From the NCBI RefSeq assembly GCF_003459505.1, contig NZ_QRWD01000021.1:1-43507 (forward strand): a DNA stretch of 43,507 bases, in the 5' to 3' direction. The stretch is from Collinsella sp. AF20-14LB. GTDB taxonomy: Bacteria > Actinomycetota > Coriobacteriia > Coriobacteriales > Coriobacteriaceae. Shown piece after piece: positions 8,447-17,144 of the stretch. The notes below the pieces were generated by a model. The model saw only the letters and a program-made list of their open reading frames with translations, was not told the origin of the DNA and searched no databases. Position 1 is the first letter of the stretch, and each line of letters starts with the position of its first letter. Made by a program: the position numbers and the translations under genes.

Positions 8447-9745
8447 TTGAAAATCAAGGTGAAAAACATCGGCAGGGTCGCTGAGGCCGATATCGAGATT
8501 AATGGCATTGCCGTGATCGCCGGGGAGAACGGGACGGGGAAAAGCACGGTTGGAAAAGCGCTTTATGCGGCCTTCAACAGCATGTCCGATTCGGAGAACA
8601 AAATCGACCGCATGAGGCGCAATAGTGTTGAACGCGCCATCAGGAAGGCATATGTGGGAGGCCCTCTCGACTCCACGTCTCGCCACAGGCGAACTGCTGG
8701 AAGAATGAATGGTTTCATCGACAGGGTTTTTTCGGGCGAGTGCACGAGGGACGAGCTTATTGATGAGATAAAGGAGTATTACGGGGAGGAGATCTCCCGT
8801 GAGATCGAATCCGATTTCACGAATGGCGTAGCAGGAGTTGCCGATCAGATTATCGAGATCATGGATATCTCCGATGATGAGGTATTTCGTGCGATTGCGA
8901 CAAACAGGTTCCAAAGCGAGTTCAACGGCCAGATCAATTCGGTTTTCGGCGAAGAGCCCGGGAAGGTCGAACTCCAGATAAAGGACGCATCTACGGTTTT
9001 CTCGGTTGCAGGTGACGAGGTGGCGGAGGTGCACGATAGGAGGGTTTTGCGATTCAGGGCGCATTATCTGGACGACCCGTTCCTGATCGATTCTCTCGGA
9101 GGGCCCTACGGCCCCGCTTTTCGGTTCAGGCCCCTCCTTGGACACCAGGAGGAGCTGCGGCAAGATTTGATTCAGGCGACCATCCGTAACGATGACAGCG
9201 AGTCCTCGCTGTTCGACGAGATCGCGAAGGAGCGGCACCTGAAGGTTCTCATGGACAAGGTCTCCTCCTTATGTCCGGGGTATTTCGAGAGGAGCGAAAG
9301 TCGCGGTCACCTTACGTATCTCGAAGAGGGCTTCGCTCGGGGGTTGGAGCCTGGGAACCTTTCTGCTGGCTTGAAGACGTTCGCCATCATGAAGGTGCTC
9401 TTGAAGTCCGGCGCGCTAGATGCCGGAGGGACTATTATCCTCGATGAACCCGAGATTCATCTTCATCCTGCATGGCAGCTGGCCTTCGCCGAGATAATCG
9501 TGCTGCTCCAGAAAGAGCTCGGGATGCACGTCTTAATGAGCACCCATAGTCCATATTTCTTGAATGCGATCGAAGTGTATTCTAAGAAGCACGCTGTTGA
9601 TGGATTGTGCTCATATTATCTTGCGGAGACCTGCGCTGATGGACGCTCTCGCTTTGCCGAAATAACCGGCTCGACTGAGGTCGCCTACGAGAAGCTGGCG
9701 GCTCCTTTTGATACGCTTGAGAGGGAGGAGTACGGCCTTGAGTAG
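8447..9745 (+). CDS. AAA/OLD-like ATPase, first gene of a two-gene cassette
   Basis: A 432-residue P-loop ATPase of the ABC/SMC-like AAA_15/AAA_21 type. It has Walker A GENGTGKST (26-34), a degenerate signature LSAGLK (about 304), Walker B TIILDEPEIHLHP (about 329-341) and the switch STHSPYF (about 364), characteristic of OLD-like ATPases of defence systems. No TOPRIM or other nuclease domain follows, so the effector is probably the next gene. The start is TTG at 8447 (GGTGA six bases upstream), giving a typical MKIKVKNIG opening strand. The downstream gene overlaps its end. It is flanked by transposase relics and is less GC-rich than the core genes, consistent with horizontal acquisition. 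A role in phage defence is inferred from architecture, not shown. Confidence 0.85.
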   Translation: MKIKVKNIGRVAEADIEINGIAVIAGENGTGKSTVGKALYAAFNSMSDSENKIDRMRRNSVERAIRKAYVGGPLDSTSRHRRTAGRMNGFIDRVFSGECTRDELIDEIKEYYGEEISREIESDFTNGVAGVADQIIEIMDISDDEVFRAIATNRFQSEFNGQINSVFGEEPGKVELQIKDASTVFSVAGDEVAEVHDRRVLRFRAHYLDDPFLIDSLGGPYGPAFRFRPLLGHQEELRQDLIQATIRNDDSESSLFDEIAKERHLKVLMDKVSSLCPGYFERSESRGHLTYLEEGFARGLEPGNLSAGLKTFAIMKVLLKSGALDAGGTIILDEPEIHLHPAWQLAFAEIIVLLQKELGMHVLMSTHSPYFLNAIEVYSKKHAVDGLCSYYLAETCADGRSRFAEITGSTEVAYEKLAAPFDTLEREEYGLE

Positions 9746-10406
9746 CGACCTGTGCGCCTCCTGCCCTCATCCGAACTCTCCCGTGGTGCCAGATGGCAGC
9801 GATGGTTGCTCCCGTTGCAGGACCTGTATCCTAAGGGACTGCACGTCGACCATCTCCAAAACATCCAGAGACGGGAGCGTCTCTCTTGTGGATGACGATT
9901 TGCCTGTTGTCAATTTTGACTCTGTTAAAGAATGCTACTGCAAGAAGGTCAATAGGTGGATGCAACTCCCGCGCTCCGCCGATGCGCTGTATTGCGATCG
10001 GGAAACGTTATATCTAGTCGAATTTAAAAACGGCAGTCTGAAGGAGACGCTGGGGAAGAGGCTCAATCCCAAGGATGACGAAGAGCTTGGTATCAATCTT
10101 GGCCAAAGGGACGCCCTCATCGAGAAGTGCAAGGACAGCGTTTTGATCTGCTCGGACCTGTGGGGAAAGAGGACGAGATGGTTTCGCGAGCACTGCGTCT
10201 TTGTTTTGGTATACAACGAGGACAAGAACAAGACCGCGTTGAAGCGGGTTGCCAGCTCGATTAGGAAAAAAGCGCGTTTTGGGCTTCCTGACAAATTGAA
10301 AGGTTTTTGCGTGAAGGATGTCTTGACGCTAACCGAAAAGGAGTTTTCGACATCGCTCCTTTCAACTTGGCGAGACGCAGAAGAAATCGCGGAGGTCGAC
10401 GCGTAG
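9738..10406 (+). CDS. Zinc-ribbon protein with PD-(D/E)xK-like motif, partner of the ATPase
   Basis: A 222-residue protein of no family I recognise. The N-terminus has Cys pairs C6-x2-C9 and C24-x2-C27-x2-C30 (plus C35), suggesting a zinc-binding knuckle. Residues 81-97 (ADALYCD, then LYLVEFK) fit a PD-(D/E)xK nuclease core with D82, E95 and K97. The remainder is a mixed alpha/beta fold with a VLICSDLWGK strand. The TTG start at 9738 is favoured because GAGGGAGGAG sits eight bases before it, inside the ATPase gene. The two genes overlap by eight bases and are therefore translationally coupled. Together they resemble ATPase-plus-nuclease defence modules such as Septu or PARIS, but the effector is not HNH or TOPRIM. 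Nuclease activity is an inference. Confidence 0.7.
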   Translation: MSSDLCASCPHPNSPVVPDGSDGCSRCRTCILRDCTSTISKTSRDGSVSLVDDDLPVVNFDSVKECYCKKVNRWMQLPRSADALYCDRETLYLVEFKNGSLKETLGKRLNPKDDEELGINLGQRDALIEKCKDSVLICSDLWGKRTRWFREHCVFVLVYNEDKNKTALKRVASSIRKKARFGLPDKLKGFCVKDVLTLTEKEFSTSLLSTWRDAEEIAEVDA

Positions 10407-10550
10407 GAGACCGAAAAGCATCCGGTGGCTATTTGCTCCCGATATCGATCGTTCGTCTGCAGTCGGTTTTCTTTCCGCTGCGCCCACCAGTTTGCGATGA
10501 GTCGCGCACCGTGTGAAGCTCAACACGGATGAAATACAAATATAATCCCC
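10407..10550. other. Non-coding stretch after the two-gene cassette
   Basis: No gene is recognised. It contains a small stem ccgtgt/acacgg near 10509-10528 and a run of eight C residues at 10547-10554 next to the 3' end of the IS1595-type relic. Confidence 0.4.
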
Positions 10551-10554
10551 CCCC

Positions 10555-11105
10555 TTGCACTGTGTTGATAAATATTGCTCGTCGAACTCATCTGAACTGG
10601 GCTTTCTTGCATAGAACTGCCTGAACCTGAGCGTTTTCGGGTATCGCATTGCCCGATCGAGCACCATCGCGACCTTCTCAAGCTTGTCCTCGGGCGGACT
10701 CATAGCCACAGCCCCGCATGTCGTCCCGGTTGGAGCCGGGATGAGCCCTCAGGAAGCACTGCATGAAGTAGCGCATCCGGTTCACGGGCCCCAGCGGGTT
10801 CTGGCCGTCGGGAACGCCCTTGAGCAGCTTCGCGTTGTAGTGCTGGCTCTTCAGTGACAGATTGTTGACGGGAGCCGTGTGGCGCCCGGCTCCATGTCGT
10901 GGATGAGCGTGGAGCCGGGCGCCACACGGCTCCCGAACGTCGCCAAGGTCTTCGCCCTGCTTGTCTTGCCAAGGCCCTCCCGGATGAAGATTGAATTGCC
11001 TGGCTCATCGCAGCCGAGCGCGACACGGCCTCTACCCGAGACCATCATCTCTACACATAGCCCATCATTCGACAAGAACGCGCAGTTTGTCCTGCATAGG
11101 CGCAT
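10555..11105 (-). pseudogene. IS1595/ISXO2-family transposase relic
   Basis: Fragments in different minus-strand frames line up in order with an ISXO2-like DDE transposase. The mid-domain FIREGLGKTSRAKTLATFGS and VAPGSTLIHD come first. Next is LKSQHYNAKLLKGVPDGQNP followed by PVNRMRYFMQCFLRAHPGSN. Last is the tail PPEDKLEKVAMVLDRAMRYP followed by KTLRFRQFYARK. Frameshifts separate the segments and the N-terminal third is missing. A perfect 25-bp inverted duplication at 10870-10934 interrupts the middle. The element is dead and marks mobile-element traffic between the ATPase cassette and the RiPP locus. Confidence 0.75.
10870..10934. repeat. Perfect 25-bp inverted duplication inside the transposase relic
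   Basis: Arms at 10870-10894 and 10910-10934 are exact reverse complements, separated by 15 bases. One arm encodes the family-typical SRVAPGS segment. The other arm replaces what should follow LIHD, so the palindrome arose by inverted copying of transposase sequence, not as an original structural element. Confidence 0.85.
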
Positions 11106-11305
11106 GGTGTCCCCCTCCGCCGCAAGAGGTGAGCAAAAGAGAGGCTCCCCTCGCCACTACCGGACAAAGGGACCTCTCTGGGGAAACACGCTATAAAACC
11201 TTCTTGCCGGGCGGTCGAGTACAGCACCGACGGCGTACCCGTGGAGACCTACCCAGAGCCCACGCCATTTCAAGTTTCTTGGTCTTCAACGCCACAATCC
11301 GATAA
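11106..11305. other. Non-coding stretch downstream of the RiPP exporter gene
   Basis: Nothing coding is recognised. An imperfect stem, agagaggctccc with gggacctctct, lies near 11141-11180 and could act as a terminator or be the end of an insertion-sequence relic. Confidence 0.35.
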
Positions 11306-12940
11306 TCATCCAGCCGTCGAAATGACCTCGTCACAGGCGGCAAGCATCTCCTCGTCATGAGTGACAACGATTACAATATGGTCTCTCTTAATTTCATGAA
11401 GCAATTTGATCAGCGCGCCTCGACTCTTCGCATCAAGTGCTGAGGTCGGTTCATCAAAAAGCATAACGTCCGGCGATTTCAACAGCTGTCTCACAATTGC
11501 AATCTTTTGCTTCTCGCCGCCGGACACCCCTCCTTTCCCGCCGTCAAGCATCGCCGTTGCCCCGTTCTCCACAGAAGCAACCATTTCGTCTAGCCCCAAT
11601 ATGACAAGCATCCGGTTCAGCTTATCCATCTCGTAATCATCAGAAAGCAGCGTAAGATTATCGAGAATCGTCCCCTCAACGATAGGGGGTTCTTGCTCCG
11701 TAATGCTGACTCGACACCGCCGCAATGCATATCGATCGATGCAACGCTGTGACACCCCGTTGTAGCGAACGGCCCCTTCTGTGTCATCTGGATATAGCCC
11801 CAATATCACTGACAGCAGCGAGCTCTTCCCCGAACCATTCGGCCCCGAGATTCCATATAGCCGACCCCTGGAAAACGCGAGCCCCTCAATGCTTAACGCG
11901 ACCCTTTCCGCCCCTGGATAACGTAGCTTGATGTTCTCTAGACGGATTTCCTCAATCGGACCAAGCGCCAATTTGCCATTCGCTTCCACCGGGACATCCC
12001 AAATTCTTTTCAGCCGCTCATAGCATACGCGATTAGTCTGGTAATCCCTTCCCCAGCCCAACAAATACTGTACCGCTGAGCTTAAGTTCGAATAATATCC
12101 AACAGCAGTCACGAGAAAACCAGGCAACAGTCTCCCGCCCATCACTTCAACCGCGCCCACAGCAAGAAGACATCCTTGAGCGGCGGAAGCGACCAACGCG
12201 TTGCCAAAGGTAAATCTAGACCCTACTTCCTGATTTGCTCTCATCGTTGGATAGAGCCCATTAAAAGCTTCGACCAGTACAGCGCGGGACCTATCGAACA
12301 AAGCATGTTTGCGGATGAAATCAACTTTCTCCAACTGATCTTGTAGACAGGAAAAAAACCTCGCGCTCTGCTCTTGTACGTCAAAACTTCTCTCAAACAG
12401 CCTTGCGCGTGAAACCGCATAAAAAGCGGCACTCGCTGCCGCAAGAACAAGGCAGACCACACTCAACTTGATATTCAGGCTACCGAGAACAAACAGGGCG
12501 GACAAAAGGGTGATAACGTTGCTTGAAACCCCCACAACCGAGTTGATTACGAAGATGACAAGGTCATTAGCGTCGTGATTGATTTGCTGGTTATAATACG
12601 ACGCGTTGAAGCCCTCGAAGAATGCCTGGGGAAGGTGCTTCACGTGCTCAAGCGTATCCGCATTTAAGCCGAACCCCGCATGCGACTGAAGGTTGATGTA
12701 CAGCATCTCTGAGCAATACACTAGTCCCGCTCGAACCGCTTGGACCGCAACCAAAATAAGGCAACAAACGAGAACGGCGGCAAGATCGGCGCTGGCCGGC
12801 ATCGCCAATCGGTTTACCACTATGCCGGTAAGAAAGGGACCCGCAAGCGCAAGCAGCCCGACCAAAACTGTTACGACAAGATAGGCGTAGAATCGACCGC
12901 CCAGTATATATTTTCTACAGAGATTAAGCATCAGCCTCAT
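11306..12940 (-). CDS. ABC exporter (fused membrane and ATPase domains), last gene of the Cys-rich RiPP operon
   Basis: A half-transporter of about 544 residues. About six membrane helices occupy residues 1-290 and a nucleotide-binding domain follows. That domain has Walker A GPNGSGKSS, signature VSGGEKQK, Walker B VMLFDEPTSALD and the VVTHDEE switch. It lacks an N-terminal C39 peptidase, so leader removal must be done elsewhere. The ATG at 12940 overlaps the 3' end of the radical SAM gene, indicating coupled translation. A GTG at 12952 is an alternative start. The context (precursors, radical SAM enzyme, second ABC-2 system) makes export of the modified peptide the likely job. The family also includes lipid and drug exporters. 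Confidence 0.85.
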   Translation of the reverse strand: MRLMLNLCRKYILGGRFYAYLVVTVLVGLLALAGPFLTGIVVNRLAMPASADLAAVLVCCLILVAVQAVRAGLVYCSEMLYINLQSHAGFGLNADTLEHVKHLPQAFFEGFNASYYNQQINHDANDLVIFVINSVVGVSSNVITLLSALFVLGSLNIKLSVVCLVLAAASAAFYAVSRARLFERSFDVQEQSARFFSCLQDQLEKVDFIRKHALFDRSRAVLVEAFNGLYPTMRANQEVGSRFTFGNALVASAAQGCLLAVGAVEVMGGRLLPGFLVTAVGYYSNLSSAVQYLLGWGRDYQTNRVCYERLKRIWDVPVEANGKLALGPIEEIRLENIKLRYPGAERVALSIEGLAFSRGRLYGISGPNGSGKSSLLSVILGLYPDDTEGAVRYNGVSQRCIDRYALRRCRVSITEQEPPIVEGTILDNLTLLSDDYEMDKLNRMLVILGLDEMVASVENGATAMLDGGKGGVSGGEKQKIAIVRQLLKSPDVMLFDEPTSALDAKSRGALIKLLHEIKRDHIVIVVTHDEEMLAACDEVISTAG

Positions 12941-14222
12941 TTTGCCCCGCACCCCGTTTTGCCGTATTCATCATCTGGGAGAGCAGCATTTTTTGCTCGG
13001 CATCATACCGGAAGGAAACGCAACGTTTCCCCTCACCGTTTAAGGCGTGGTTGGGGCACCCTCCCATGCACATGGGAAAAGCAAAGCACTCTTGGCATTC
13101 CGGGTCATCCGGCTCATATGCCATCCAGTTAATCATGTTCTTGCTCAACATTGGCGGCTCGAAAATAGTTCCGACCCTCCGCTCCTTCATTCCAATGTCA
13201 TCCCAGCACTTATACAAATCTCCGACGGGATCAACCACGTACGAGTTGATTCCAACGGCGCAACATATCCCGAAATTCGTCCCACCAAAAGGTTGAACTT
13301 TGAAGCCCCGCGCAATTGCCCTTTTATAAAACTCAGTCTCCTCATACGAGAACTCTTTTACAGTAAAGCAGTGGCTGTCGTTCGCACATACCTGATTGAT
13401 ATCGTCAACAGGGGCTAAATAGAAGTGAACCTTATTCATCAGGCCATTTAGCTCGAGATAATCCAATAGCTCTTGAGCGGCCTCGATGTTGGTCTTGTCG
13501 ACGTTGCTCCTTATCGAAATATCGATGATGTCGGCACACTCTTTGACGTTCTTGAGAATACGTTCGTATGTAGGGCTTCCGTCGTGAAGAATCCTTCTCG
13601 AATCGTGATCCGACTTCGATCCATCTATAGTCACTTGCGCGCTCGTCACACCACATGCCGCGAGCCTCCTTGCAACATCAGGCGTCAGCAGATAGCCATT
13701 TGTCACTATCGATGCGGAATATTCACACGTTGGCCCCACGACATCTTTCAGATCCGACGTAATCCGTTCGATCATCTTCATTCCGAGCAGAGGCTCGCCG
13801 CCGTACCATCCAACTGAGAGACTTGCGATACCAGGATAGTAATCTTTCACGAACTTGGAGAGCTGTGTCAAAACCTCCTCGCCCATCGTCGTGTACGCCT
13901 GTCCCTTTTCATAGCAGTAGGGACAGCAAAAGTTGCAAGCCATCGTTGGCGCAATGGTAAGGGACAGAGCAGTATTCGCAAAGCGCGCGGCGCGACTTTG
14001 CAACCTGATCTCCCCAAGCTCGTCCCTCTCCTCATTGACTAGGATGCCTCCCCTTATCAGCTCCGCGACAAGATCATCGGCATCTCGAACGTCCCCTTCT
14101 TGAATCCTTTTGAATTTCTGCGCGTATTCCGGATTTAACGACAGGATGCCGCCGGTTCGCGCATTCATGATAAGAAGACTTCCGTTATGTTCATGCACCA
14201 CATTAAATTGCGACAGTTTCAC
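12924..14222 (-). CDS. Radical SAM/SPASM peptide maturase
   Basis: A 432-residue enzyme. Residues 1-70 resemble a PqqD-like peptide-recognition wing (inferred). The radical SAM core has the [4Fe-4S] motif C96-NFC-C100-PY-C103 and the WYGGEPLL (GGE) motif. The C-terminal SPASM region is Cys-rich (CCAVG, YKCWDD, CQECFAFPMCMGGC and a final C), expected to ligate auxiliary clusters. This combination is typical of maturases that form thioether or C-C crosslinks in ribosomal peptides. Its probable substrates are the two Cys-rich precursors at 16982-17264, so a sactipeptide- or ranthipeptide-type crosslink is plausible. The start is GTG at 14222. It overlaps the exporter gene downstream by 17 bases. 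Confidence 0.9.
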   Translation of the reverse strand: MKLSQFNVVHEHNGSLLIMNARTGGILSLNPEYAQKFKRIQEGDVRDADDLVAELIRGGILVNEERDELGEIRLQSRAARFANTALSLTIAPTMACNFCCPYCYEKGQAYTTMGEEVLTQLSKFVKDYYPGIASLSVGWYGGEPLLGMKMIERITSDLKDVVGPTCEYSASIVTNGYLLTPDVARRLAACGVTSAQVTIDGSKSDHDSRRILHDGSPTYERILKNVKECADIIDISIRSNVDKTNIEAAQELLDYLELNGLMNKVHFYLAPVDDINQVCANDSHCFTVKEFSYEETEFYKRAIARGFKVQPFGGTNFGICCAVGINSYVVDPVGDLYKCWDDIGMKERRVGTIFEPPMLSKNMINWMAYEPDDPECQECFAFPMCMGGCPNHALNGEGKRCVSFRYDAEQKMLLSQMMNTAKRGAGQNEADA

Positions 14223-14288
14223 TTCGCACCATCTCCATTTCCAATCAAATCCATATCGACCCTCAGACGCTGCGCATACGCCAGCGCA

Positions 14289-15077
14289 CTACCTTCTTCG
14301 ATAAAAACTGCACGAAAGCAGCAATAGACATGCGAGCGACACGATGACCGCATGGCCGCATGCAGCCATCAGGACCGTCCCGCCGGCAGCCCCGCACGCC
14401 CTCATCCAATAAGCCATGTGAACCGGGGGTAAAACGGTTGGGAAACTCATCGCGATAACAAGGCCCGCGAACGTTGCGACCAGCAAGGCTCCCGACACAA
14501 GAGATCTGATCCTGAACACCTCATATGCAACCGCAACCATCAGCGTATAAGCGGCGTCTATAACGATATTCGACAGGAGTGCCGAGGTCACATTACCAAC
14601 CGTAAGGCTGTCTAGACCGCTTCCGGAGCACACGGCAAAGACCGCAGCGACACCGAGAGTAAACACGATGTAGGGGCACAGCGTATACACTTCGCAAGCC
14701 AATGTCTTTGCCGCAAACAGCTGCCAGCTGCGGAAGCCCCGAGCAATCGAAACTCCCCTTGCCGACACGCTCGTCGCATCACCGAATAGCGTCCCCGCCA
14801 CAACAACAGAGACGATTGGGAAGAACACCGTATGCGCCATGGAGACGACACTTAGCCAGGAAGAGATACCCGTTGGCCCAACCCCTATCGAGAAAAGATA
14901 GCCCGGATCGGCGGAAAAGCCAAAGAACTGGCCCTCTCCCCCTGCGGAGACCCATGCGCCGGACCCGGCAAACACATAAATCCCCGCGATGCCCAAATAC
15001 ATCAGCGCTATTATCACGGCGAGTTTCATTCTCCTTGCGCGGAACAGTTCCGCCCTGACCGACATCCCAAGATTCAT
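14289..15077 (-). CDS. ABC-2-type membrane permease, RiPP operon
   Basis: About 262 residues with six predicted hydrophobic helices: IIALMYLGIAGIYVFAG near the N-terminus, AHTVFFPIVSVVVAG, VYTLCPYIVFTLG and others. No soluble domain is seen, matching ABC-2/BcrB-like permeases that extrude or confer immunity to peptides. The start ATG (15077) overlaps the TGA of the preceding permease gene (ATGA), showing tight coupling. A two-permease pair with the upstream ATPase suggests a self-immunity transporter distinct from the fused exporter at 11306-12940. Confidence 0.75.
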   Translation of the reverse strand: MNLGMSVRAELFRARRMKLAVIIALMYLGIAGIYVFAGSGAWVSAGGEGQFFGFSADPGYLFSIGVGPTGISSWLSVVSMAHTVFFPIVSVVVAGTLFGDATSVSARGVSIARGFRSWQLFAAKTLACEVYTLCPYIVFTLGVAAVFAVCSGSGLDSLTVGNVTSALLSNIVIDAAYTLMVAVAYEVFRIRSLVSGALLVATFAGLVIAMSFPTVLPPVHMAYWMRACGAAGGTVLMAACGHAVIVSLACLLLLSCSFYRRR

Positions 15078-15892
15078 CGAACCGCCGTCCTTACAAATAG
15101 CGAGACGAGCGCAACTCCAACCGACACAAGCACAGTGCCGCCCGCATACAGCAAAACCTGAATTACCCCAACATTCTGCATACTCAGGGAACACAGGTTC
15201 ATCAGGTAATACACGGGCGAGAGCATGAGCAGCAAGCTGGGCTGACCGCTTCCGTATGTACTTGGGAACCACACCATCACAAATGTCGAAACCGCTATTG
15301 CAACGACGCTGCTCGCCACCACACTCCTCGTGAGCAAATACAGGGCGAAGGTAGCGGCGTACATCGAAATGAGCAGCAGCGCGATCATCAGCGCAATCGA
15401 TACAAATTGGGCAAACCCTGAGCACGAGGCCCCAACGTCCCATTGGGCCATCTTGGTTAAATACAGCGCAGTCGTAGAAAGAAGATACACGGCACCGACC
15501 AGAGTGCAGTTCACCAACAGCTTCGTGATCACAATCGCCGCCTGCGACACCCCTCGCGATCTCGATACGGCGTAAGCCACGGATTCAAAGTCTCTCGACG
15601 TAGCGTAAACCGCGTAGAGAATCGTCACCGGAATCCAGACCACTGTAGACGCAAAAGACGTCCGGGCAACAGAGCCCAAAACGTCCCCTGCATCCACTAG
15701 GTTTCCAATAAAACCTATAGCCCCTCCAAGCGTATACGGGTCATCACCGGCGACCATGATCAGCACCTCAGACGAAGTCGCAGCCGCAACCACATACAGC
15801 ACAGCCGCAAGCGCAATCATCAGAGCGGTCGCCGGGTGCCTGGCGAGCAACCATACCTCGCTCCGAAAAGCTGAGATGAACTCGCGTTTCAT
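15074..15892 (-). CDS. ABC-2-type membrane permease, RiPP operon
   Basis: About 272 residues. A cytoplasmic start (MKREFISAFRSEVWLLARHP) precedes about six membrane helices, including ALMIALAAVLYVVAAATS and LVNCTLVGAVYLLSTTALYL. Family-level similarity to ABC-2 permeases is clear from architecture and context only. The ATG at 15892 overlaps the TGA of the ATPase gene (TGATG); a GTG three bases earlier is possible. The gene then overlaps the next permease by four bases. Together these form an ATPase plus two-permease transporter, probably for immunity to the peptide made by this locus. Confidence 0.75.
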   Translation of the reverse strand: MKREFISAFRSEVWLLARHPATALMIALAAVLYVVAAATSSEVLIMVAGDDPYTLGGAIGFIGNLVDAGDVLGSVARTSFASTVVWIPVTILYAVYATSRDFESVAYAVSRSRGVSQAAIVITKLLVNCTLVGAVYLLSTTALYLTKMAQWDVGASCSGFAQFVSIALMIALLLISMYAATFALYLLTRSVVASSVVAIAVSTFVMVWFPSTYGSGQPSLLLMLSPVYYLMNLCSLSMQNVGVIQVLLYAGGTVLVSVGVALVSLFVRTAVR

Positions 15893-16812
15893 CACAGCTC
15901 GCTCTCTCGACCGATGAGCTCCGAATAAAACTCCTCAAGGCTCTTCCTATGAGAATACGCCTCCGCAACCCTCACACCTGCGGTCGAGAGCGCTTCGATT
16001 GCAATGCCCCGCCCTTCCTTTTTCTCCTCATAGCGCATAAGGACGCTGCCGTCCGGCAGAAAAGAATGTGAGGTCTCATCTCCGAGAACCGATCTCGTTC
16101 GCTCCAGATCGTCCACATGCAACACGAAACCACCGCGGCATGACTTTTCCAGCTGAGGTGCGGTCATCCTTCGAATGAGGCGACCATGACTTATGAAGAG
16201 GTAATCAGTTGCCAGCTTGTGCATCTCCTCAAGATTGTGGCTGGATACGAGAATCGTTTTACCTTGATCTTTGTTAAGATGCGTAAGGATTTTTCTTACT
16301 TCGACTATCCCCATCGGATCCAGGCCGTTTGTCGGCTCGTCCAGGATCAACAGCTCCGGATCGCCCAGCAACGCTATGGCCAGATCGAGACGCCTCCTCA
16401 TTCCCATTGAGAAGTTCTTCACTTTCTTCCCGCCGGCCTCCCCCAAACCGACGGTTGATAACACACCGTCGATGGAACGATCGGTGGGAAGCCCCCACTC
16501 AATACAGCGAACGACCAAGTTGTCTCGCGCGGTCAGATTAGGATACGAAGCATTGAGGTCGGGCATATAACCCAGCCTTTCCCTGCAGCTCCGTATTTCA
16601 CGTCTCCCGGTTTGCCCAAACATCGAGATCGTTCCTGACGATGGCTCCGAAAGCCCCGTGATCAATCGAATTAACGTGCTCTTGCCGGCACCATTCTCCC
16701 CAATGAGTGCACACAGCTCGCCTTCCATTAAAGAGAACGAGACTGATTTAACCGCTTCAAACCCGCCATATCTCTTGGATATGGCACGCAATTCAACTGG
16801 GACTTCCCGCAT
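15892..16812 (-). CDS. ABC transporter ATPase (BcrA/CcmA-like), RiPP operon
   Basis: A cytosolic ATPase of 306 residues: Walker A GENGAGKST, Q-loop within LGYMPDLNASYPNLT, signature FSMGMRRRL, Walker B LLILDEPTNGLDPMG, switch SSHNLEEM. The GLDP and MGMRRRL variants are typical of the DrrA/BcrA group that drives ABC-2 permeases. ATG 16812 is selected because GGGGAGG lies nine bases upstream; the ATG at 16821 directly abuts that site. It follows the two precursor genes after a 170-base gap with stable hairpins. This suggests lower expression of the transporter than of the peptides. Confidence 0.88.
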   Translation of the reverse strand: MREVPVELRAISKRYGGFEAVKSVSFSLMEGELCALIGENGAGKSTLIRLITGLSEPSSGTISMFGQTGRREIRSCRERLGYMPDLNASYPNLTARDNLVVRCIEWGLPTDRSIDGVLSTVGLGEAGGKKVKNFSMGMRRRLDLAIALLGDPELLILDEPTNGLDPMGIVEVRKILTHLNKDQGKTILVSSHNLEEMHKLATDYLFISHGRLIRRMTAPQLEKSCRGGFVLHVDDLERTRSVLGDETSHSFLPDGSVLMRYEEKKEGRGIAIEALSTAGVRVAEAYSHRKSLEEFYSELIGRESEL

Positions 16813-16950
16813 GGACGACATCCTCCCCGTCAATAAAAAGGGACGACATGGCAATTGTGCGGGGTTATAGGTAACGTCGGTTCGCCCCCCCATATTGCAA
16901 TGCCACATCGCCCCTCAGGCGCTGCTGGCCAAAATATCTTTGAACAGTCT

Positions 16951-16997
16951 GTGCACGCCGTACGGCGTGCACTATCCGCTTTTAGCGGATAGTGCAC
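16951..16997 (-). promoter_or_regulatory. Two mutually exclusive hairpins after precursor 2
   Basis: A 22-base perfect palindrome at 16951-16972 overlaps one arm of a second, very stable hairpin. That hairpin has a 14-bp stem pairing 16967-16980 with 16984-16997 and a three-base loop. The second stem contains the last codons and the loop holds the stop codon of precursor 2. There is no T-tract. Likely roles are 3'-end protection of the precursor mRNA, processing, or partial read-through to the transporter genes. Confidence 0.7.
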
Positions 16998-17098
16998 TCC
17001 TGTGAAGAACACTTGGTGCTGCAGCTGCCGTGCGCGTAAAAGAAGCAATTGTTGCACATGGGCTCAGCCCCGGCTGACGGCTCGGTAATCCATTCCAT
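16982..17098 (-). CDS. Cys-rich RiPP precursor peptide 2
   Basis: A 38-residue peptide. The leader-like start MEWITEPSAGAEPM is acidic and lacks Cys. The core is CNNCFFYAHGSC followed by STKCSSQEC and TIR, with five Cys in the same order as precursor 1 (C-x2-C-x7-C-x3-C-x4-C). ATG 17098 has AAAGGAGGGG about eight bases upstream. A nearer ATG at 17103 is in another frame. The paralogy with precursor 1 (W at position 3, CFFYAHG core) across 47 bases argues for a real gene pair. The product is probably modified by the radical SAM enzyme of the operon. It is too short for standard callers and resembles no family I can name. Confidence 0.85.
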   Translation of the reverse strand: MEWITEPSAGAEPMCNNCFFYAHGSCSTKCSSQECTIR

Positions 17099-17144
17099 TT
17101 CATTCCCCTCCTTTCGCGGTAGAAAGCCAGTTCATCTCTGCCCC

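Noticed and set aside
8447..10406. Assignment of the two-gene cassette to PARIS, Septu or Gabija
   Set aside because: The effector lacks TOPRIM/DUF4435, HNH or UvrD-like helicase motifs.
16813..16908. In-frame upstream extension of the ATPase (starting MWHCNMGG) as a third precursor or longer start
   Set aside because: It has no stop before the ATPase, its ribosome site is too close, and it shows no similarity to the two precursors.
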